A stretch of DNA of 44,255 nt from an uncultured Eubacterium sp. (GCA_905236805.1 CAJOPH010000020.1:1-44255); one strand, 5' to 3'; numbered from the stretch's first letter, positions 16,747 to 25,612 are shown. Translations and numbers: made by a program. The notes: generated by a model from the letters alone, not told the origin.

Positions 16747-16757
16747 TCATTGTCATC
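16732..16757. repeat. 13-bp exact tandem duplication over the rlmN start
   Basis: ATTCATTGTCATC occurs twice back to back (16732-16744 and 16745-16757). Read on the minus strand it duplicates GATGACAATGAAT, which contains the candidate rlmN start codons. The remaining bases up to the rsmB stop at 16803 are a low-complexity run of ATC-rich units (TCATC, CTATC). A six- or seven-codon frame (Met-Met-Ala-Asp-Asp-Asn-Glu) ends exactly over the rlmN ATG, which may allow coupled initiation. Confidence 0.7.
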
Positions 16758-16802
16758 TGCCATCATCCACTCTTATCTATCATCATCTATTCCTATTGAT
16801 CC

Positions 16803-18065
16803 TTACCCATTCTTTCTTAGCTTTGCCGCAAAGAAGCCGTCATTTTTCTCTCCCGGCAGTATCTGCAGACCATAGGCTCCTCCCCCCTCCACGGTCTCTA
16901 AGCCAAAGGGGTGGTTTTTTAGGATATATCTTACATTGCCTTCGTTTTCCTCTTCGGTGAGGGTGCAGGTACTATATATAAAAAGGCCTTCCTTTCTTAC
17001 GTACCTTGATGATACGTCTATTATCTTTCTTTGGAGTGATACGAGCTTTTCGATGTCATCCCTTGTGACGCGGTATTTGATGTCGGGCTTTCGGGAAAGA
17101 ACGCCCAGCCCCGAGCAGGGCACATCCGCTATCACTATGTCGTACTTTTCCATATCGGACGGGTCGTAGACCGCAGCGTCTTTTATTTCCGCCTTCATAA
17201 AGTCCCTTCGTCCAAGCCTGTCTATATTTTCATTTATGCGCCTTACTTTCGGGGCGGATATGTCCCTTAAGGTATATTCCGCGCTTTCTTTCATTATGTT
17301 GGAAATATAGAGGCTCTTTCCCCCGGGGGACGCGCACACATCCAATATCTTCAGGGTGCCTTCCCGGCCCTTTTCCAGATCAAGGCGCATCCTGTCTATG
17401 GCCTTCATGGATGAGGCATCCTGGATGTAGCACCGGCCCTTCTCCAAGGCCTCCTTTAGATCGGTTCCTTCGGTCTTATACGAATCTTCATTGAACCTGT
17501 TTATCCAGAAAGACACAGGCGCTTCCCTTTGCGAAAGCCTCAGTATACGCAAGGCCTCTTCTTCCCCGAACCTTTCCGTAAATACTTCCACTATCCATTC
17601 CGGAATGGAATATACTATGGAATAATACCCCGTCTTTTCACTTTCAGGGTCGGGAAGGGGTATGCTTTTGGCATTTCTTTCCAGGTTCCTCAAGACCGCG
17701 TTCACGAACCTTTTGAACCCGCCTCCCCTGTAGGCTCCAACCAGCCTTACGCTCTGGTCTATGGCGGCATAGGCGGGGATATTGTCCATGAAAAGTATCT
17801 GGTAGGCTCCCATCCTGAGGGTGCAAAGCACCCTTTTGTCCATCCGCTCCGTAGGGATATCGGCATATATCCCCAAAACATGATCCAGGTAGATCCTTTT
17901 TTCCGTAACCCCCTTCACCAGCCTGGTCACAAAGGCTCTGTCCTCATCCCTGAGAGAGGTTCTGTCAGCCTCTTTCATGGCATCGCTAAGGAATATGCCC
18001 TTTTCCATACCAATAAGGCACTTTAACGCGACCTGCCTTGGATTGGTCTTATTCCTGTCAGCCAT
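16803..18065 (-). CDS. rsmB: 16S rRNA m5C967 methyltransferase RsmB
   Basis: This 420-residue SAM-dependent enzyme makes 5-methylcytosine in 16S rRNA. The N-terminal NusB-like domain (about residues 1-140) is followed by the methyltransferase fold with DVCASPGGKSLYI (SAM site, near 245) and two catalytic motifs: ADVPCSGLGVLSRKPD with its Pro-Cys, and YSTCTLTEEENE with the Thr-Cys nucleophile. The ATG overlaps the fmt stop by 8 bases. The fmt-rsmB-rlmN order is common in Firmicutes. The total length is close to the E. coli protein (429). Confidence 0.95.
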   Translation of the reverse strand: MADRNKTNPRQVALKCLIGMEKGIFLSDAMKEADRTSLRDEDRAFVTRLVKGVTEKRIYLDHVLGIYADIPTERMDKRVLCTLRMGAYQILFMDNIPAYAAIDQSVRLVGAYRGGGFKRFVNAVLRNLERNAKSIPLPDPESEKTGYYSIVYSIPEWIVEVFTERFGEEEALRILRLSQREAPVSFWINRFNEDSYKTEGTDLKEALEKGRCYIQDASSMKAIDRMRLDLEKGREGTLKILDVCASPGGKSLYISNIMKESAEYTLRDISAPKVRRINENIDRLGRRDFMKAEIKDAAVYDPSDMEKYDIVIADVPCSGLGVLSRKPDIKYRVTRDDIEKLVSLQRKIIDVSSRYVRKEGLFIYSTCTLTEEENEGNVRYILKNHPFGLETVEGGGAYGLQILPGEKNDGFFAAKLRKNG

Positions 18066-19002
18066 CTGTCACATCGCCAAGGACAGTTCCCAAAGGAACC
18101 TTCCTTCCCCTAAGGAAATCATCTATGGCCATCCTCTTTTTTCCTTCCAGCTGGAGCCGGGTTATGGACAGGGCACCCTCCCCGCAGCCAACGTATAGCC
18201 TGTCATCAGAACGTATGACCCGGCCCGGCGTCGTTTGGGTCTGTCCTTCCAGGACCTCGCATTTAAATATCTTAAGGGTCTTTTTTCCCAGAAAAGTATA
18301 TCCGCAAGGCCACGGGTCATAGGCCCGTACCAGCCTTTCTATCTCTTTTGCGCTCTTAGAAAAATCTATTCTTCCGGCGGATTTTTTGATCTGTTTGGTG
18401 AGTGGTGTGGGAGACTCCCCCTGGGGTGTTCTTTTTGCGCTTCCCTTTTCGATCTGCCTTAGTGTCCGGCTAAGAAGAGTAGCCCCTTCTTCAGCAAGCT
18501 TTTCAAAAAGGCTTCCCCCCGTCTCATCATCTGCTATCCCCACGGTTTGTTGGGAAATGATGTCCCCGGTATCAAGGCCCTCGTCCATCTGCATGATGGA
18601 TACACCCGTTTCTTTTTCCCCATCCAAAATAGCCTGCTGTATGGGGGATGCCCCCCTGTATTTGGGAAGGAGGGACGCATGCACGTTTACACAGCCAAAC
18701 CCGGGATATTCCAGGATCTCCTTCGGGATGATCTGCCCGAAAGCAGCTGCCACGATGATGTCGGCTTCTGTGTTTTTGATAAAATTTATCGGCTCTTCGT
18801 CCCTTATCCTTTGGGGCTTTATGGTGGGAAGATTGTTTTTTTCCGCATACCTTCCCACATCGGAAGGGGTACCCTGCCTGCTGCCGCGCCCCTTTGCCCT
18901 GTCCGGCTGTGTGACCACCAGGGTTATATCATGGCCTTCTTCCATGAGACGCTCCAAGATATGGGTGGAAAAATCGGGACTCCCCATGAATATTATCTTC
19001 AT
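18058..19002 (-). CDS. fmt: methionyl-tRNA formyltransferase
   Basis: This 314-residue enzyme transfers a formyl group from 10-formyl-tetrahydrofolate to initiator Met-tRNA. It begins with IIFMGSPDFSTHIL; the folate-site region NVHASLLPKYRGASPIQQAI (about residues 109-128) carries the catalytic His, followed by DEGLDTGDI. The C-terminal tRNA-binding OB-like domain contains RAYDPWPCGYTF. The ATG immediately follows the def stop (TAGATG), so formylation and deformylation enzymes are made together. Confidence 0.97.
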   Translation of the reverse strand: MKIIFMGSPDFSTHILERLMEEGHDITLVVTQPDRAKGRGSRQGTPSDVGRYAEKNNLPTIKPQRIRDEEPINFIKNTEADIIVAAAFGQIIPKEILEYPGFGCVNVHASLLPKYRGASPIQQAILDGEKETGVSIMQMDEGLDTGDIISQQTVGIADDETGGSLFEKLAEEGATLLSRTLRQIEKGSAKRTPQGESPTPLTKQIKKSAGRIDFSKSAKEIERLVRAYDPWPCGYTFLGKKTLKIFKCEVLEGQTQTTPGRVIRSDDRLYVGCGEGALSITRLQLEGKKRMAIDDFLRGRKVPLGTVLGDVTDG

Positions 19003-19488
19003 CTATTCATCCTCATATTCCACGTCATGGAGCGTCCCCTCCACCAGATCCACATACATTACGCCCGAAAGATGGTCTATCTCGTGGCACACTGCCCTGG
19101 CCAAAAGCCCTTCCGCCTCCAATACGAATTCATTCATGTCTATATCAAAGGCCTTTACCTTCACCTTCATCGGTCTTGTGACAGTCCCTGCCTTTCCCGG
19201 CACGGAAAGGCAGCCCTCATCGGCCGTCTGGGTTCCTTCTTTTTCCAATATCCGGGGGTTTACCAATACATAGGGTCCATTGGGATCTTCCTCTTCTCCC
19301 ACGTCCACCACCACTATCTGCCTAAGGACCCCTACCTGGGGGGCAGCCAGCCCCACGCCATTGGCCTCGTACATGGTATCGAGCATGTCATTTGCCAGCT
19401 CTTTAAGCCTCGGGGTTATGGTCTTTACCTCCCTGCATGGCTTTGTTAAAATCTCGTCCCCGTATATGCGAATGTCCCTTACCGCCAT
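19003..19488 (-). CDS. def: peptide deformylase
   Basis: This 161-residue metallo-hydrolase removes the formyl group from nascent proteins. All three motifs are visible: GVGLAAPQVG (about residues 44-53), EGCLSVPG with the metal-binding Cys (about 95), and CHEIDHLSGVMYVD with the HExxH ligands (about 137-141). The acidic C-terminal tail (VEYEDE) is short. The upstream ribosome site is weak (AAGGG about 14 bases from the ATG). It starts 50 bases after priA in the same direction. Confidence 0.97.
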   Translation of the reverse strand: MAVRDIRIYGDEILTKPCREVKTITPRLKELANDMLDTMYEANGVGLAAPQVGVLRQIVVVDVGEEEDPNGPYVLVNPRILEKEGTQTADEGCLSVPGKAGTVTRPMKVKVKAFDIDMNEFVLEAEGLLARAVCHEIDHLSGVMYVDLVEGTLHDVEYEDE

Positions 19489-19538
19489 AATATTCTAAAA
19501 CCCTTTCCGCAACTGTCCCAAAGATTCATCCCGGGCAG

Positions 19539-21761
19539 TTACAATATTTCAAAAAAAATATCGCAATCCCTTATTTTTTTTTCTTTGAAATAAGCATCAA
19601 CAAAATCTTCGATATAATTCTTTATCCTGACCAGTTCGTCTGTTTCCCTGCAGCTAAGATAAAAGGCCCATCTGTACCTGTCATTTACCTTACCCGGCAC
19701 ATCCTCTGCAGGACCTATGATCCTTACTAAGGGATGATCTTTCGATACCTGTCCCGAAAGCTCCCCGGAAATGTCCATGGTCCTTTGGGGATCTCTTCCC
19801 TGTATGAGAACCTTTAAGAGCCCTTCGGAAGGAGGGTAATGCATGAGCCTCCGGAGCTTTATTTCCTCTTCATAGAAATCCCTGTAGCTTCCTTTCTTGT
19901 TGAGGGCTATGCTGTAATGGGTGGGATTGTAGGTCTGTATGATGAATGTCCCCTTCTTCCTGTCCCTGCCCGTACGTCCCGCAGCCTGCGCCAGTATCCG
20001 GTAGGTCTTTTCCGCTGCCCTGAAATCCTGGGCGTAGAGGGATATATCGGCCGCCAGCGCGCAAGAGAGGGTCACATTGGGAAAATCATGCCCCTTCACT
20101 ATCATCTGCGTCCCCAGCAGTATGTCTGCCTCCTGATTGGCAAACACGGAGAGGATCCTCTCATAATCCCCCTTCTTCCTTGTGGTGTCGGCATCCATCC
20201 TGAGAATCCTTACGCCCTTGTATTCTTCCTTCAATATCTCCTCTACCTTCTGGGTTCCCATGCGCATGGAGCCTATGAAGGGGCTGCCGCAGGAAGGACA
20301 CAGCTTTACGGGCCGTGACCGGTATCCGCAATAATGGCACTTGAGTATCCCGCCCCTGTGCTCTGACAAAGACACATCACAATGGGGGCACTTTATGACA
20401 CTTCCGCAGGATCTGCATGAAACGAAACCATACATGCCCCGCCTGTTCAAAAAGAGCATAGCCTGCTCTTTTTTTTCCAGGGTCTCTGATAGCTTTTCCT
20501 TAAGAATATTACTTAATATCCCCTTGTTTCCATCCTTTAGCTCCTGTCTCATGTCCGCTATCAAAACCTCGGGAAGGGATGCACCTTTGGCCCTTTTTTT
20601 CATTTCATAGAGCCTGTAGTGCCCCTGCCTTGCCCGGTAGTAGGATTCCACCGAGGGCGTGGCAGACCCCAATATGAGCATGGCCCCTGCCATCCTGCAG
20701 AGCTCCCCGGCCACTTCCCTGGCGTCATACTTTGGGGTGATCTGGCTTTTGTAGCTATCCTCGTGCTCTTCATCCACTATGACAAAGCCCAGATCCTCAA
20801 ATGGTGTAAAAAGCGCTGACCTGGGACCTATGATCACGTCTATCTCACCGTTCTTTGCGCGCAGGTATTGATCGTACCTTTCGCCCCGGCTCATCCGTGA
20901 ATTGAGCACCGACACCCTGTCCCCAAAATATCCGTAAAACCTCATAACGGTCTGGAATGTCAGGGAAATCTCCGGAATAAGGAGGATTACCGCCTTTCCC
21001 TTTGACGCGGCATACTTGGAAAGCTCCAGGTATATAAGGGTCTTCCCGGAACCTGTCACCCCATGGACGAGGCAGGGGAGATGGTCATTTTCCTCATAAT
21101 GACGGATGATATCGTCAATGATCTCCTGCTGGGCATCATTTGGCCTAAACCTTTCCTGCGTGTTTTTGCGGATCTTAATGGGAGTTCTGTATTCCGTGGT
21201 CTTTACCACCTCTATGAGACCCAGCTTACCAGTGGAGGCAATGGTCTGCGGGGATATGTTGAGGTTTTCCCTGATTATTTTTTCAGGAATCTTTCCCTCC
21301 TTAAGAAGGGCTCCCAGGAGCCTTGCCCTCGCCTTGTATTTTTTATGCTCCGATATCTGTATGTGTTCGATTATTATTTCCTCGGGGGCATTTAGCCTTA
21401 CCAGGCGGCTTTCTTTGGGGGTTACCTTTACCTTCACGGGAATCACTGTCCCAAGAGCCCTTGCAACGCTGCCCCCGTACCTGCCCCTCATCCAGAAGGC
21501 AAGCTTCATCTGCCTTTCGCTTACGCCTATCCCGTCTTCGGATATCCCTATTATGTCCTTTACCCTGGCGGGGTCATAGGATGTATCTTCCGTAATCTTT
21601 ACAAGGTATCCTTTTTCGATCCGGTTTGCCTTCCCAAAGGGGATAAGAACCCTGTCCCCTATGGATAATCTGCCTTCAAGGTCATCAGGGATCCTATAGT
21701 CAAACTCCCTCTCGCCCCTTCCGATATTTCTCTCCAGGTAAACCTTTGCGTATTTCATCAA
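19539..21761 (-). CDS. priA: primosomal helicase PriA
   Basis: This 740-residue 3'-5' DNA helicase restarts collapsed replication forks. The N-terminal DNA-binding domain (about residues 1-110) begins AKVYLERNIGRGEREFDYRIP. Helicase motifs include Walker A GVTGSGKT (near 240), DEEHEDSYK (motif II) and GSATPS. Two zinc-binding clusters interrupt the helicase core: CRSCGSVIKCPHC and CHYCGYRSRPVKLCPSC (about 450-495). Motif V and VI regions read VTLSCALAADIS and QAAGRTGR. The ATG overlaps the EAL gene stop by 4 bases. Confidence 0.97.
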   Translation of the reverse strand: MMKYAKVYLERNIGRGEREFDYRIPDDLEGRLSIGDRVLIPFGKANRIEKGYLVKITEDTSYDPARVKDIIGISEDGIGVSERQMKLAFWMRGRYGGSVARALGTVIPVKVKVTPKESRLVRLNAPEEIIIEHIQISEHKKYKARARLLGALLKEGKIPEKIIRENLNISPQTIASTGKLGLIEVVKTTEYRTPIKIRKNTQERFRPNDAQQEIIDDIIRHYEENDHLPCLVHGVTGSGKTLIYLELSKYAASKGKAVILLIPEISLTFQTVMRFYGYFGDRVSVLNSRMSRGERYDQYLRAKNGEIDVIIGPRSALFTPFEDLGFVIVDEEHEDSYKSQITPKYDAREVAGELCRMAGAMLILGSATPSVESYYRARQGHYRLYEMKKRAKGASLPEVLIADMRQELKDGNKGILSNILKEKLSETLEKKEQAMLFLNRRGMYGFVSCRSCGSVIKCPHCDVSLSEHRGGILKCHYCGYRSRPVKLCPSCGSPFIGSMRMGTQKVEEILKEEYKGVRILRMDADTTRKKGDYERILSVFANQEADILLGTQMIVKGHDFPNVTLSCALAADISLYAQDFRAAEKTYRILAQAAGRTGRDRKKGTFIIQTYNPTHYSIALNKKGSYRDFYEEEIKLRRLMHYPPSEGLLKVLIQGRDPQRTMDISGELSGQVSKDHPLVRIIGPAEDVPGKVNDRYRWAFYLSCRETDELVRIKNYIEDFVDAYFKEKKIRDCDIFFEIL

Positions 21762-23743
21762 ACGGCTGCCTTCCTGGTCACGTCTTTCCCTGTGATGTGG
21801 GGCTTTTTGGTGTTATTTTCCATGATGAACTCCACGAATCTTTCTTCCGGCAAAGGCTCTGAGAAATAAAAGCCCTGAATGAAGTCGCATCCCATGTCCT
21901 CTATGGCATCCAGGGCTTCCTTTGTCTCTACGCCCTCGACCACGAGCTCCTTACGGATGCCCTTCATCATGGATACGGTATTGCTCAAAATGGTCATACC
22001 GTCCTTGTGGTTCATCTCGTCCACCAGGCTCTTGTCTATCTTTACTATCTTCAGTGGGAGGCGGGCCACCCTCTGCATATTGGAGTAGCCGGATCCATAG
22101 TCGTCCAATGAGAATGAATATCCCATGTCCGTAAGCTTCTGGAGGTTTCTGTCCATGACCTCCCCTATATTGTCATAGGTGGTCTCCGTAATCTCTAAGT
22201 TCACCTGATCGGGGCGTACATTGTATTTTTCCTGCAGGGTAAGTATCTTCTCAGGGAGATCCTTTTGGAGACACTGCGCCACGGAGAGATTTATCTCTAT
22301 GTACGAAAGACCCATCTTGTCCATGTCTATCTCGGAAATAAACCTGAATACAGACTCCAGCACGAAATCCCCTATCGGAAGGATGAGCCCCCTGCTCTCC
22401 GCCGCGGGGATGAAAAGCCCCGGCGAGATGAAGCCATATCTGGAATCATTAAGGCGGATAAGGGCCTCTGCCGAACGAAACTTTTTTTCTTCTATGGAGT
22501 AGATGGGCTGGTAGTACATCTCCAGCTTGTTGCCGGTGATGGCGCGGTTTAGGATCTTGTCCATGTTGTTCTTTATTTCGAAATCCAGCGAACCTACTAT
22601 GTCGGACGCCCTCGAGAACACCTGTTCGTAGGGGAAGAGCCCGTGGAATTCGTGCCCAAAATGCAGGATGTCATCCCTGACCGCAATGTCCTCGGGACAC
22701 CTGATGACGCAGATCCTGGGGACAAGCTTGGCTCCGGTATCCATGATCTGCCGGGTCTCGTTCCTAATCGTCCGGTAGATTCCCGGAATGGCTCTCTCCA
22801 CATCGTATTCATAATTGTCCAAAAGAAGGTACAAACAGCCCGGATGCTCGAAATAAATCTCCCAGGAGAGCTTCTCCGAAACGCACATCCCGACAATGAC
22901 CCGTGCTATGGCTTTTATGTATTCGTGGTAGACCTGCTCTCCCAGATAGGCCCTTATGTCGTTGGCATTTATGAACTTTATCACAACGATCTTTACCTTC
23001 TGCCTGGTCTTTATGATCTTGTCCAGCTCCTGCCTGTATGCCCTGAAGGTGGGAAGACCCACGGACTGATCCATTATCTCCTCAGGACGCAGCACCAGAA
23101 AGGCAACGATGAGGATGGAAAGGGCCGTCCCGAACATCTCCACCATGTACCTCTCATGAAAATACTGTACCCCCACGGCCGTAAACGTAATGACATACAT
23201 GGACATCATGGCTGCCCATTTGCCCTTCTCCAGAAACGGCCTGCAGCTTGCAAGGTATACCGTGCCCCCTATGGCATACATCATCGAGATGGCATACAGT
23301 ATGAGGATGAAAGGTCCCCTCGAATATCCATCTTCCCTGGTATACGTAAAGATCCACCCCGTAAACCCATTCACCAGCAAAAGGAGCATCTCGATGACAT
23401 AGGGCACCACGACCACCACATGCATGATCCCTTTGCTAAACCTATAGGAAGCCCTCGTTATCGCAAAGAGGAAGAAAAGATATACCACAGCCGTCAGCGT
23501 GCGCAAAAGGAAATACGCATAGATGGATATCCTTCCCACGACCATCTGAAGGGTATTAAGGTCTCCTCCCCCTTTCGAAATATACTCCGTAATGACATCA
23601 CACAAAGCCGTCAGAAACGCCACGATGACCAGGTGTATGAAGAGCCTGTTGGCAGCCCCCCTGGTAGTCTTTCTGACAAAAAGTGAAACCACAATAATGA
23701 TGAAAATGGGCAAAGCGCACAAATCAAACCATAATATTTTCAT
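21758..23743 (-). CDS. membrane c-di-GMP phosphodiesterase (7TM, degenerate GGDEF, EAL)
   Basis: This 661-residue protein has about seven hydrophobic segments in the first 220 residues, then a GGDEF-like domain (about 225-390) with no recognisable GGDEF signature, then an EAL domain (about 400-640). The EAL catalytic set looks intact: AEALIRL, EINLSVAQ, the Glu of EITETTY, DDYGSGYSN, KIDKSLV, VEGVET and QGFYFSEPLP. It is therefore predicted to hydrolyse c-di-GMP, with the degenerate GGDEF perhaps regulatory and the membrane part a sensor. It lies between murE and priA, overlapping priA by 4 bases and starting 55 bases after murE, so it is part of a housekeeping operon. Confidence 0.88.
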   Translation of the reverse strand: MKILWFDLCALPIFIIIVVSLFVRKTTRGAANRLFIHLVIVAFLTALCDVITEYISKGGGDLNTLQMVVGRISIYAYFLLRTLTAVVYLFFLFAITRASYRFSKGIMHVVVVVPYVIEMLLLLVNGFTGWIFTYTREDGYSRGPFILILYAISMMYAIGGTVYLASCRPFLEKGKWAAMMSMYVITFTAVGVQYFHERYMVEMFGTALSILIVAFLVLRPEEIMDQSVGLPTFRAYRQELDKIIKTRQKVKIVVIKFINANDIRAYLGEQVYHEYIKAIARVIVGMCVSEKLSWEIYFEHPGCLYLLLDNYEYDVERAIPGIYRTIRNETRQIMDTGAKLVPRICVIRCPEDIAVRDDILHFGHEFHGLFPYEQVFSRASDIVGSLDFEIKNNMDKILNRAITGNKLEMYYQPIYSIEEKKFRSAEALIRLNDSRYGFISPGLFIPAAESRGLILPIGDFVLESVFRFISEIDMDKMGLSYIEINLSVAQCLQKDLPEKILTLQEKYNVRPDQVNLEITETTYDNIGEVMDRNLQKLTDMGYSFSLDDYGSGYSNMQRVARLPLKIVKIDKSLVDEMNHKDGMTILSNTVSMMKGIRKELVVEGVETKEALDAIEDMGCDFIQGFYFSEPLPEERFVEFIMENNTKKPHITGKDVTRKAAV

Positions 23744-23771
23744 GCGTTAACACTCCAAATCGTAAATCAAC

Positions 23772-23794
23772 CGCAGGCAGCAAGGCTGCCTGCG
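23772..23794 (-). terminator. hairpin after murE, possible attenuator
   Basis: CGCAGGCAGC and GCTGCCTGCG form a perfect 10-bp stem around a 3-base loop, starting five bases after the murE stop. The following minus-strand bases (GTTGATTTAC) are a poor T-run. Partial termination or RNA processing between murE and the EAL gene is more likely than full stop. Confidence 0.5.
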
Positions 23795-23798
23795 CCCA

Positions 23799-25346
23799 CT
23801 ATAGCCCCAGTTCCTTCTTCACTTCATTCACCATTTCATATTCATCCATATGGTGCTTTACGCCCCGTATCTCCTGATAGTCCTCGTGACCCTTGCCCGC
23901 CAGTACTATCAGGTCACCCTCAAGGGCATTTTCCAGCGCATACCTGACAGCTTCCTTCCTGTCCGTGATCTTCACGTACCTGTCAGTCTTTTTGGAAAGG
24001 GTGGATTCGATATCGTTCAAAATATCCTCAGGCTCCTCGAAACGGGGATTGTCCGACGTGATGATAGTAAAGTCAGCCATATCCCCCGCGACCTCTCCCA
24101 TCTCATACCGCCTGTCCCTGGACCTGTTTCCCCCGCATCCAAAGATGACCACCAGTCTCTTTGGCTCATATACCCTAAGCGATGAAAGAAGGCTCCTTAG
24201 GCTCATCGCGTTGTGGGCATAGTCTATCATGAATGAAAAGTCCCGGGAGACATCCACCAGCTGTCCCCGTCCCTTTACCATGGCCTTTTCAAGGGCCTTG
24301 GCTGTTTTTTCGGGGGAAGCTCCCATCATGTCGCAGACTGCTGCCGCGCAGAGGGAATTATATACCGAAAAAAGTCCGGGGATATTCACCGAAAAATGCG
24401 CATCCATCCTTCCTTCCACATCGTACCCTACTCCCAGGATCCCTTCTTTTTTGAAATATTGGATGTTTTTGGCCATATAGTCAGGGGTCTTCATGCCTTC
24501 GTCTTTGATTCCTTCGCCTTTGATTCCGTAGGAGACCATTTCGCAGGAATGACCCTCAAGGACTTCTTCCCAATGCGGATCATCCACATTCACCACCGCC
24601 TTCTTGCACTGCTTAAAAAGCATGGACTTGCATTCGATGTATTCCTCGAAGCTTTCGTGCTCGCCCGCCCCTATATGATCCTTCTCCAGGTTCGTAAATA
24701 TCCCGATATCAAAGACCATGCCGTCAGTGCGGTGCATCTTGAAGCCCTGGGATGAAGCCTCCATGACCACGGCATGAAGTCCCCTGTCTGCCATCTTTGC
24801 CAAGGTCTCCTGGATCTCATAGGACTCGGGCGTGGTGTTTTTCGCGGGAATATGCTCATCACCGATGATGGTCTCTATGGTGCCTATGAGGCCGGTCTTT
24901 ATGCCGACATTCTCCAGGATGGACCTTATCATGTAGGTGGTGGTGGTCTTTCCCTTGGTGCCTGTCACGGCTATGGTCTTTAATTTGGCGGAAGGATTTC
25001 CAAAGTACGCGCACGATGCCAAAGCATAGGCCCTTCTCGTATCCTTTACCATATATACATACGGTATGATGATTCCCGCATCCTCCGCCGCATCCATTAT
25101 GGCGTCCTTCACATCACCGGTGTCAGAACCCTCCTCAATGATGATTGCAGCGGCTTTCTTGAAGACCACGTCCCTGACCGCCTTGTGCCCGTCGAAATTA
25201 AGTCCCCTTATGCAGACGAAAAGATCCCCTTCGGATACCGTCCTCGAATCCGCCGCAAGACATGAAACCCCATCGTCCGCGGCCCTGTCACACCCCAGGA
25301 CGCACTCCCCGTCAATGCCTCCCAATATGTCCTGCAAAGAAATCAT
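23799..25346 (-). CDS. murE: UDP-N-acetylmuramoyl-L-alanyl-D-glutamate ligase MurE (meso-DAP type)
   Basis: This 515-residue cytosolic ligase adds the third amino acid to the peptidoglycan precursor. The UDP-binding N-terminal domain contains ADSRTVSEGDLFVCIRG; the central ATPase has VTGTKGKTTTTYM (near residue 128) and the invariant MEASSQGF region. The C-terminal domain has the signature DNPR (TSDNPRFEE, about 427-430) that selects meso-diaminopimelate rather than lysine. Residues around 270-290 carry a five-residue repeat (IKGEG, IKDEG) encoded by a 15-bp DNA duplication. The start codon overlaps the stop of a small upstream gene (ATGA). No other mur genes are adjacent. Confidence 0.96.
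   Translation of the reverse strand: MISLQDILGGIDGECVLGCDRAADDGVSCLAADSRTVSEGDLFVCIRGLNFDGHKAVRDVVFKKAAAIIIEEGSDTGDVKDAIMDAAEDAGIIIPYVYMVKDTRRAYALASCAYFGNPSAKLKTIAVTGTKGKTTTTYMIRSILENVGIKTGLIGTIETIIGDEHIPAKNTTPESYEIQETLAKMADRGLHAVVMEASSQGFKMHRTDGMVFDIGIFTNLEKDHIGAGEHESFEEYIECKSMLFKQCKKAVVNVDDPHWEEVLEGHSCEMVSYGIKGEGIKDEGMKTPDYMAKNIQYFKKEGILGVGYDVEGRMDAHFSVNIPGLFSVYNSLCAAAVCDMMGASPEKTAKALEKAMVKGRGQLVDVSRDFSFMIDYAHNAMSLRSLLSSLRVYEPKRLVVIFGCGGNRSRDRRYEMGEVAGDMADFTIITSDNPRFEEPEDILNDIESTLSKKTDRYVKITDRKEAVRYALENALEGDLIVLAGKGHEDYQEIRGVKHHMDEYEMVNEVKKELGL
24496..24525. repeat. in-frame 15-bp tandem duplication inside murE
   Basis: CCTTCGTCTTTGATT and CCTTCGCCTTTGATT lie back to back and differ by one base. 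On the coding strand they produce a five-residue repeat, Gly-Ile-Lys-Gly-Glu and Gly-Ile-Lys-Asp-Glu. Its charged composition suggests a surface loop. Confidence 0.8.
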
Positions 25347-25492
25347 CTCTTCTCCTCATCCTTCGCCTTATCGCTCAAAACATCTATCACCGTCTTTATC
25401 TGGTCGGCCGTCCTGTTTTCGTTTCTTTCCCTGGCATCATCCATGATGATTGTCAGCATTGCCGTCACCATTTTTATATCCGTGATATTCAT
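25343..25492 (-). CDS. 49-residue small protein translationally coupled to murE
   Basis: The ATG at 25492 follows a strong GTGGAGG ribosome site by about 7 bases, and the frame ends with a TGA whose last two letters overlap the murE start (ATGA). The protein starts MNITDIKMVTAMLTIIMDD and continues with a highly charged, helix-favouring stretch (ARERNENRTADQIKTVID) to end DEEKR. There is no signal peptide; the N-terminal half is amphipathic rather than clearly transmembrane. It is the first gene after the operon promoter at 25538-25566. I do not recognise the family. The spacing, ribosome site and overlap make a real gene likely. Confidence 0.75.
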   Translation of the reverse strand: MNITDIKMVTAMLTIIMDDARERNENRTADQIKTVIDVLSDKAKDEEKR

Positions 25493-25537
25493 ACCGGGAC
25501 CTCCACACGTATTAAGGAACTGCCACCATATCCCTAT

Positions 25538-25566
25538 ATTATAGCATTTTTTTTCCTATTTGTATA
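25538..25566 (-). promoter_or_regulatory. promoter of the murE-priA-def-prkC-rpe operon
   Basis: On the minus strand: TATACA (-35, 25561-25566), a 17-base spacer, then perfect TATAAT (-10, 25538-25543) preceded by TGC, an extended -10. The predicted start is near 25531, about 40 bases before the small gene. No strong promoter or convincing full terminator is evident between here and 7432, so transcripts could cover about 18 kb, although internal promoters are likely. Confidence 0.8.
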
Positions 25567-25612
25567 GCTTATTTATGCTTTTATGGTAAACGTCAAAATT
25601 TTTTCCCTGTCG

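Noticed and set aside
18547..19449. Plus-strand frame of 300 codons opposite fmt and def
   Set aside because: It spans two well-supported minus-strand genes with intact motifs; composition is that of reverse-complement coding DNA.
22643..23686. Long plus-strand frame (347 codons) opposite the EAL gene
   Set aside because: It is antisense to a gene with full catalytic motifs, has no ribosome site and encodes a His/Pro/Arg-rich sequence typical of a shadow frame.
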